DNA of 64,000 nucleotides from Mesorhizobium sp. (GTDB lineage: Bacteria; Pseudomonadota; Alphaproteobacteria; Rhizobiales; Rhizobiaceae): the NCBI GenBank assembly GCA_004020875.1, contig SAPZ01000003.1, positions 186,001-250,000 on the forward strand. The letters are read 5' to 3'. Positions 61,149-64,000 of this stretch are shown one piece after another (position 1 is the stretch's first letter; each line of letters opens with the position of its first letter). Under the pieces are notes generated by a model that worked only from the letters and a program-made list of their open reading frames with translations, ran no database searches and was not told where the DNA came from. The position numbers and the translations under genes are program-made.

Positions 61149-62034
61149 CGTGATCATCGTCGGCGGCAGCTTTGCCGGCCTCTCCGCGGCCATGTACGCG
61201 GCGCGGGGACGGCGCAAGGTGCTGGTGATCGACGCCGGGCGTCCGCGGAACCGCTTCGCCGAACACTCGCATGGCTTCTTCGGCCAGGACGGGCGGCCGC
61301 CGTCGGACATCCTCGTCGACGCCAGGGCACAGCTGCTTGCCTATCCGGCTGTCACGATGATCGAGGGCTGCGCCAGGCGGGCCGCTACTGCCGGGACCGG
61401 CTTCGAGGTCGAGATGGATGATGGCGAGGGTTTCGGCGCGACGCGGCTGGTGCTCGCTACCGGCGTACGGGACGTCCTGCCGGACGTTCCCGGACTGGCC
61501 GCGCAGTGGGGCAAGACGGTGCTGCATTGTCCCTATTGCCATGGCTACGAGGTGGCCGGCGGGCTGCTCGGCGTGCTGGCGACCGGGCCGATGTCGCTGC
61601 ACCAGGCCGAACTGATCTCCGACTGGGGCGACGTCACGCTGTTTGCCGACGGGCTATTCGAACCGGACGCGGACCAGGCGCGGGCTCTGGAGAAGCGCAA
61701 CATCCGCTTCGAGCCGGAGAAAGTGAGCGAGGTGGAGGACGACGGCTCCGGCGGCTTGGTCGTCAGGCTCGACGGCAATCGCAGCGCAAGCGTGCGCGCG
61801 CTGTTCACCGCGCCGCGCAACGTGATGACAAGTCCGCTCGCCGAGCAGTTGGGCTGCGCCTTCAACGAAGGCCCGCTCGGCCAAGCGATTGTGGTGGACG
61901 ACAAGCAACAGACGTCGGCGCCCGGCGTCTTCGCGGCCGGAGACGCGGCGCGCCTCATGCACAACATAGCCTTCGCGGTGTCCGGCGGCGCCATGGCCGG
62001 CGTCGCGGCGCACCAGTCTTTGGTGTTCGGCTAG
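61138..62034 (+). CDS. NAD(P)/FAD-dependent oxidoreductase, thioredoxin-reductase-like
   Basis: A 298-residue pyridine nucleotide-disulfide oxidoreductase. FAD site is VIIVGGSFAGLSAAMYAARG at residues 5-24, the redox-active pair is in LHCPYCHGYEVAGG (CPYC, as in TrxB's CATC region), and FAD-binding AAGDAARL closes the sequence. It lacks the long TrxB interdomain, as in ferredoxin/flavodoxin-type or small disulfide reductases. It overlaps the Rrf2 gene and would be derepressed with it, for example under oxidant or thiol stress; partner protein unknown. Confidence 0.87.
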   Translation: MQYDVIIVGGSFAGLSAAMYAARGRRKVLVIDAGRPRNRFAEHSHGFFGQDGRPPSDILVDARAQLLAYPAVTMIEGCARRAATAGTGFEVEMDDGEGFGATRLVLATGVRDVLPDVPGLAAQWGKTVLHCPYCHGYEVAGGLLGVLATGPMSLHQAELISDWGDVTLFADGLFEPDADQARALEKRNIRFEPEKVSEVEDDGSGGLVVRLDGNRSASVRALFTAPRNVMTSPLAEQLGCAFNEGPLGQAIVVDDKQQTSAPGVFAAGDAARLMHNIAFAVSGGAMAGVAAHQSLVFG

Positions 62035-62060
62035 CTGCTTCCTGTTCCCCTGGGGCGAAG

Positions 62061-62825
62061 TCAGGCCGTCGCGATGGCCAAGCGCGCGCCGGCCTGGCTC
62101 AGCGCGGCGGCTATGTCGGGCGGCGGCGGCAAGTCGGTGGCCAGCTCGGAGAAACCGTCGAAGCCGCACACCCTGACCAGCCCCTGGCGGCCGAACTTGG
62201 TATGGTCGGTGACGACCAGTGAGCGCTGGCCGCGCGACAGCACCATGCGGGCGAACTCCGCCTCCTCCAGCTCGTAGTCGGTCAGGCCGGCAGCGGCATC
62301 GACCGCGCCTATCGAGATCACCGCATGATCGACCGAAAAGCGGCTGACGAACTCGATTGCCGAAATGCCGAAAGCCGCGCCTGAATCGCTGCGCAGCTCG
62401 CCACCCGCCATATAGACCTTGTTGCCGTTCACCGTCGCCAGCGTGCGGGCGATGTCGGAGGAATTGGTGACCACGGTCAGCCGGCGGTGCCCCAACAGCT
62501 CGCGCGCGAGGAAGGATGTGGTCGTGCCGGTGTCGAGCATGATCGCTTCGCCATCGCGGATCGTGGCCGCGACCATCCTGGCGATCAGGCGCTTGGCTTC
62601 GGCATTCTCGCGCATGCGCCGCTCGAACGGCGCCTCGCCCACCATCGAGGCAAGGCCAACGGCGCCATGCATCTTCACCACCGACCCGTGATCGGCGAGT
62701 GGCTTGACGTCGCGCCGCACCGTTTCCAGCGAGACGCCGAGACGTTCAGCAAGGCTGGCTATGCTGATCGTGCCCTCCTCCTTAAGGAGCCGCAGGATTT
62801 CGGCATGCCGTTTCGAATGGATCAT
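62061..62825 (-). CDS. DeoR/GlpR family transcriptional regulator
   Basis: A 254-residue DeoR-type repressor. HTH: MIHSKRHAEILRLLKEEGTI SIASLAERLGVSLETVRRDV; effector domain with the sugar-phosphate site motif LDTGTTTSFLARELL and VDHAVISIGAVDAAAGLTDY. ATG 62825 is preceded by a GG..AGG ribosome site; an upstream frame extension lies in the promoter. DeoR proteins sense phosphorylated sugars or polyols. It is divergent from the choline-kinase-like gene, across a promoter flanked by an 11-bp inverted repeat that is probably its operator. Confidence 0.87.
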   Translation of the reverse strand: MIHSKRHAEILRLLKEEGTISIASLAERLGVSLETVRRDVKPLADHGSVVKMHGAVGLASMVGEAPFERRMRENAEAKRLIARMVAATIRDGEAIMLDTGTTTSFLARELLGHRRLTVVTNSSDIARTLATVNGNKVYMAGGELRSDSGAAFGISAIEFVSRFSVDHAVISIGAVDAAAGLTDYELEEAEFARMVLSRGQRSLVVTDHTKFGRQGLVRVCGFDGFSELATDLPPPPDIAAALSQAGARLAIATA

Positions 62826-62839
62826 GTGCCTGTCCGGGT

Positions 62840-62902
62840 TTTTGCCCGAATTTAAGGCTTTGACAACGCTTTGAAAGGAGTTGCTTATATTTTCGGGCAA
62901 AA
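62840..62902. promoter_or_regulatory. Inverted-repeat operator flanking the promoter
   Basis: TTTTGCCCGAA (62840-62850) and TTCGGGCAAAA (62892-62902) are perfect 11-bp inverted copies, 41 bp apart. The first lies just before the -35 and the second on the expected start of transcription, a layout suited to repression by looping or by two dimers of a DeoR-type repressor, which is encoded next door. Confidence 0.65.
62860..62890 (+). promoter_or_regulatory. Sigma-70-type promoter toward the kinase gene
   Basis: TTGACA (62860-62865) and CTTATAT (62884-62890) are separated by 18 bp, a good alphaproteobacterial housekeeping promoter. The expected start is near 62897, within one arm of the inverted repeat. 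It faces away from the DeoR gene. Confidence 0.65.
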
Positions 62903-63160
62903 CACCCAAAAAAGGTCACAGCTTTTGATTGACAGCCCTACCACCACGGCATGAGAGTGGTTGCAAGTGACAGGGCTCGGAGCTGCCGCGGGAGGGTGAT
63001 GGCAGAGCCGCGACCTAGCGACCAGATCGTCTGGAAACAGCCAAGCGGGAGCTTTTATCGAATCCGCGGGGGCGGATGCCGGGATCCTAAGCCTGGCCAA
63101 GGGGCTCGTCGGTGCGGTGCGGGATACCGATCCTGGCGTCTCGCACCGACGAGGTTTTTT
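62897..63160 (+). ncRNA. Candidate structured leader RNA or small RNA
   Basis: About 260 nt run from the predicted start to an intrinsic terminator without a convincing ORF. Local stems visible by eye: AGCCCT (62935-) with AGGGCT about 35 nt later enclosing CCAC/GTGG; CCAGA-TCG-TCTGG; and ATCCGC-GGGG-GCGGAT. Placed between a promoter and a kinase gene, it could be an attenuator or riboswitch, or a free sRNA ending at 63160. I match it to no known family (not TPP, cobalamin, SAM, glycine, 6S or SRP RNA as far as I can tell). Confidence 0.4.
63105..63160 (+). terminator. Intrinsic terminator in the leader of the kinase gene
   Basis: CTCGTCGGTGCG (63105-63116) pairs perfectly with CGCACCGACGAG (63142-63153) over a 25-nt loop and is followed by GTTTTTT. 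It is 55 bp before the kinase start, so readthrough or its control would decide expression of that gene. Confidence 0.8.
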
Positions 63161-63214
63161 CATTTCTGTCTGATCGTCGTTTTCCGTCGGACCGGTTGAG
63201 GTCAAAGCGAAACT

Positions 63215-64000
63215 GTGAGTGCCAAAGACCGCATCCGCGCCTTGCCCTGCTGGAACGGCAGCATCGAGATCGAGCCGCTGCCGGGCGGCCTCAGCAACGC
63301 CAACTTTGTCGTCACGGATGCCGTGGGGCGGCATGTCGTGCGCTTCGGCCAGGATTTTCCGTTCCACCATGTCTTCCGCGAGCGCGAGGTGATGACGGCG
63401 CGGGCCGCGCATGCGGCTGGCTTTGCGCCGGCCGTGCACTATGCTGAGCCGGGCATACTGGTGACGGAATTCCTGGGCGCCAGGACCTTCCTCGCCAAAG
63501 ACGTGCGGGCAAATCTTGGCCGTGTCGCGGCGTTGCTGCGCTCGTTTCATCGCGAGATGCCGAAGCATGTCTCCGGCGCGGGCTTCATGTTCTGGGTTTT
63601 CCATGTCATCCGCGACTATGCGCGCACGCTGGACGAAGGCGGAAGCCGCAAGAAGGGCGAACTGCCGCGCTACCTAGCCTTGGCCGACGAGCTCGAGCGG
63701 GCGCAAAAACTGCTGCCCATCGTCTTCGGCCACAACGATCTTTTGCCGGCCAATATCCTGGACGACGGCAAGCGTCTGTGGCTGATCGATTTCGAATATG
63801 CCGGTTTCAACACCGCGATGTTCGACCTTGCCGGCACCGCCTCCAACGCCGACCTGAGCGATGAGGAATCCTTCGCCTTCCTGACCGCCTATTTCATGAA
63901 GGAGCCGGACAGCGAGATCCGCCGCTCGCATGCCGCGATGCAATGCACCTCGCTGTTGCGCGAAGCGATGTGGAGCATGGTGTCCGAGCTTTATCTCGAC
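63215..64000 (+). CDS. Choline-kinase-like phosphotransferase (partial, runs off the window)
   Basis: 262 codons are visible from GTG 63215 to the window end without a stop. The first half opens with IEIEPLPGGLSNANFVV, which resembles the nucleotide-binding start of choline/ethanolamine kinases, and the second half has the catalytic loop FGHNDLLPANILDDG and the Mg-binding LWLIDFEYAGFNTAMFDLA. The fold is APH/choline kinase. It would phosphorylate a small alcohol such as choline or a sugar-like compound. The start is uncertain because the ribosome site (GAGG near 63197) is rather far. It lies behind a terminator-containing leader and is divergent from a DeoR regulator, which fits a sugar- or polyol-linked substrate. 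Confidence 0.8.
   Translation, partial: MSAKDRIRALPCWNGSIEIEPLPGGLSNANFVVTDAVGRHVVRFGQDFPFHHVFREREVMTARAAHAAGFAPAVHYAEPGILVTEFLGARTFLAKDVRANLGRVAALLRSFHREMPKHVSGAGFMFWVFHVIRDYARTLDEGGSRKKGELPRYLALADELERAQKLLPIVFGHNDLLPANILDDGKRLWLIDFEYAGFNTAMFDLAGTASNADLSDEESFAFLTAYFMKEPDSEIRRSHAAMQCTSLLREAMWSMVSELYLD

Noticed and set aside
62897..63160. Identification of the leader as 6S RNA, SRP RNA, RNase P RNA or a known riboswitch
   Set aside because: A short GGAAACAGCC stretch recalls SRP RNA, but the surrounding sequence lacks the conserved SRP loop, and no consensus core of the other families is seen.
62951..63199. An 82-codon plus-strand frame inside the leader of the kinase gene
   Set aside because: It runs straight through the intrinsic terminator stem and its T-run and has no ribosome site; the region looks like folded RNA rather than protein. 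A short leader peptide cannot be fully excluded.

Overview
The window is about 64 kb of high-GC, gene-dense DNA with short intergenic gaps and many start/stop overlaps. Gene content (Fds-type formate dehydrogenase, Pit/DUF47, many ABC importers, Mrp, Pgi) and the intergenic repeat types point to a Rhizobiales alphaproteobacterium, most likely Mesorhizobium or a close relative. This is judged from recalled family features, not from a search. I see no rRNA, tRNA, CRISPR array, transposase or phage gene.

Layout. (1) 1-6170, plus strand: the tail of an FAD oxidoreductase, a complete peptide-type ABC importer with a Tat-exported binding protein, and an exported VOC protein. (2) 6364-12485: an aryl-CoA catabolic operon (FAD hydroxylase/OYE fusion, SDR, MarR regulator, enoyl-CoA hydratase, acyl-CoA dehydrogenase, RidA) resembling the aerobic 2-aminobenzoyl-CoA route. 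It is followed by a divergent pair (RutA-like flavin monooxygenase / HpaI-type aldolase) and a set of aminotransferase, amino-acid binding protein, lone permease and cysteine-desulfurase-like enzyme (14637-18896). A 16-bp near-palindrome occurs upstream of each of these three transcription units, suggesting one regulon, perhaps of the embedded MarR protein. (3) 18926-20869: an AraC regulator divergent from an exported alpha/beta hydrolase. (4) 20920-26161, minus: dppABCDF dipeptide importer. (5) 26629-31638: an acyl-CoA ligase with a histone-H1-like N-terminal tail, a METTL20-like methyltransferase, a HAD phosphatase and pgi. (6) 32016-41893: MocR/PdxR-type regulator, non-pyrrolysine MttB-family methyltransferase, a small unknown protein, sugar-acid dehydratase, CoxG-like protein, Mrp, a VOC protein, and the Pit phosphate transporter with its DUF47 partner.

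(7) 42053-49235: LysR regulator plus fdsG-fdsB-fdsA-fdhD-fdsD, a complete NAD-linked molybdenum formate dehydrogenase, with a LysR-type palindrome in front of fdsG. (8) 49349-52845: a fusion protein (alpha/beta hydrolase, degenerate nucleotide-cyclase domain, LuxR HTH) beside a cluster of small CMD, SnoaL-like and monooxygenase-like proteins. (9) 52885-58556, minus: a polyamine importer plus gamma-aminobutyraldehyde dehydrogenase, the same gene set as E. coli ydcSTUV-patD. (10) 58770-62034: SAM methyltransferase, LysR regulator, and an Rrf2/thioredoxin-reductase-like pair with an operator abutting the start codon. (11) 62061-64000: a DeoR regulator divergent from a choline-kinase-like gene cut by the window end. 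The latter is preceded by a promoter flanked by an 11-bp inverted repeat and by a long folded leader ending in a strong intrinsic terminator.

The points I consider most worth following are the candidate shared operator of the aryl-CoA region, the leader RNA before the kinase, the pseudo-cyclase LuxR fusion, and the H1-like tail on the acyl-CoA ligase.
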